Source: Paracoccaceae bacterium Fryx2
GTDB taxonomy: Bacteria > Pseudomonadota > Alphaproteobacteria > Rhodobacterales > Rhodobacteraceae
Assembly: GCA_032334235.1 (NCBI GenBank)
Contig: JAVSGI010000003.1
Coordinates: 1,364,001-1,428,000 of the forward strand
DNA: 64,000 bases
Direction: 5' to 3'
The position numbers and the translations under genes were made by a program. Below are positions 63,852-64,000 of the stretch, piece after piece. The notes below the pieces were generated by a model. That model was given only the letters and a program-made list of their open reading frames with translations. It searched no databases and was not told where the DNA came from. How positions within the stretch are numbered: position 1 is the first letter of the stretch; every line of letters starts with the position of its first letter.

Positions 63852-64000
63852 ATGATGCAGGCGCGGGTTTCAGGATGGGGCAGGATTTGGTCGCTGTGTG
63901 CGGCCATTGTCATGGCACTGTCATTGGCTGCAGCGCCTGCGATCGAGGCCGTCAAGCATGGCCCCGGGGCGATGGTGGCTGAGGCTGACCATCGCGAGTT
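63852..64000 (+). CDS. exported protein, N-terminal part at the window edge
   Basis: The frame from ATG 63852 gives a signal-type segment (IWSLCAAIVMALSLAAAPAI) and a few residues more before the window ends. It diverges from the DmeR-like gene across the G-tract operator, so it may be metal-regulated. The family cannot be told from 49 residues. Confidence 0.5.
   Translation, partial: MMQARVSGWGRIWSLCAAIVMALSLAAAPAIEAVKHGPGAMVAEADHRE

Noticed and set aside
1-64000. CRISPR array
   Set aside because: No regularly spaced short repeats with unique spacers were seen; the repeats found belong to IS ends, att flanks and the 57-bp pair.

Overview
The window reads as a GC-rich alphaproteobacterial chromosome, most likely of the Rhodobacterales (Paracoccaceae/Roseobacteraceae). 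The evidence is protein style and gene-neighbourhood content only: a short HemP, an imelysin/di-heme/DUF1513 iron operon, a DmeR-type repressor and a CueR/CopA block. I cannot name the species from sequence alone.

Layout. (1) 1-3981: a metal-starvation locus. A minus-strand operon (HisI paralogue, DUF1636 protein, FecBCD-type ABC transporter) diverges from a COG0523 GTPase gene. A perfect GTTATA-A-TATAAC palindrome of Zur-box type lies between them. (2) 4026-22864: a LysE-type exporter, a ferric-iron FbpA/FbpB pair, and a long minus-strand iron operon (small ORF, hemP, unknown gene, imelysin, bfd, bfr, di-heme oxidase, second imelysin, DUF1513). The last two genes of that operon are each split by a different IS21-family element. 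A divergent TctC/TctBA transporter follows. (3) 23058-24291: a rhomboid protease and an unknown gene. (4) about 24.5-46 kb: a decayed integrated element. It begins at a 47-nt 3' fragment of tRNA-fMet. It carries a nuclease-rich cluster (RNase H-fold/Zn-ribbon protein, DUF5655-type nuclease, GIY-YIG protein, C-terminal fragment of a large protein, MmeI-like methylase fragment, FitAB toxin-antitoxin), a tyrosine integrase split by an IS5-type element, and a phage-like helix-turn-helix module. (5) 46-64 kb: FMN reductase, DUF6880, a cytochrome b561 remnant, an alpha/beta hydrolase-OsmC fusion, a TetR-controlled HlyD/ABC exporter operon, a copper block (DUF305, HMA chaperone, CopA, CueR) with two back-to-back CueR-type promoters, and a DmeR/MFS metal-efflux pair whose transporter is split by IS21.

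Mobile DNA dominates. Four different insertion sequences each occur exactly twice: two IS21-family types of 2587 and 2578 bp, an IS5-type of 1310 bp and an IS903-type of 1050 bp. Seven of the eight copies have matching target duplications, and six sit inside genes that can be rejoined in frame. The eighth, an IS903-type copy at 30035-31084, has no target duplication and joins two unrelated half genes, so it marks a deletion.

The most interesting part is the nuclease-rich operon at 24852-33507. It looks like a broken, possibly undescribed defence locus. Functions are assigned by reading motifs; no database search was run.
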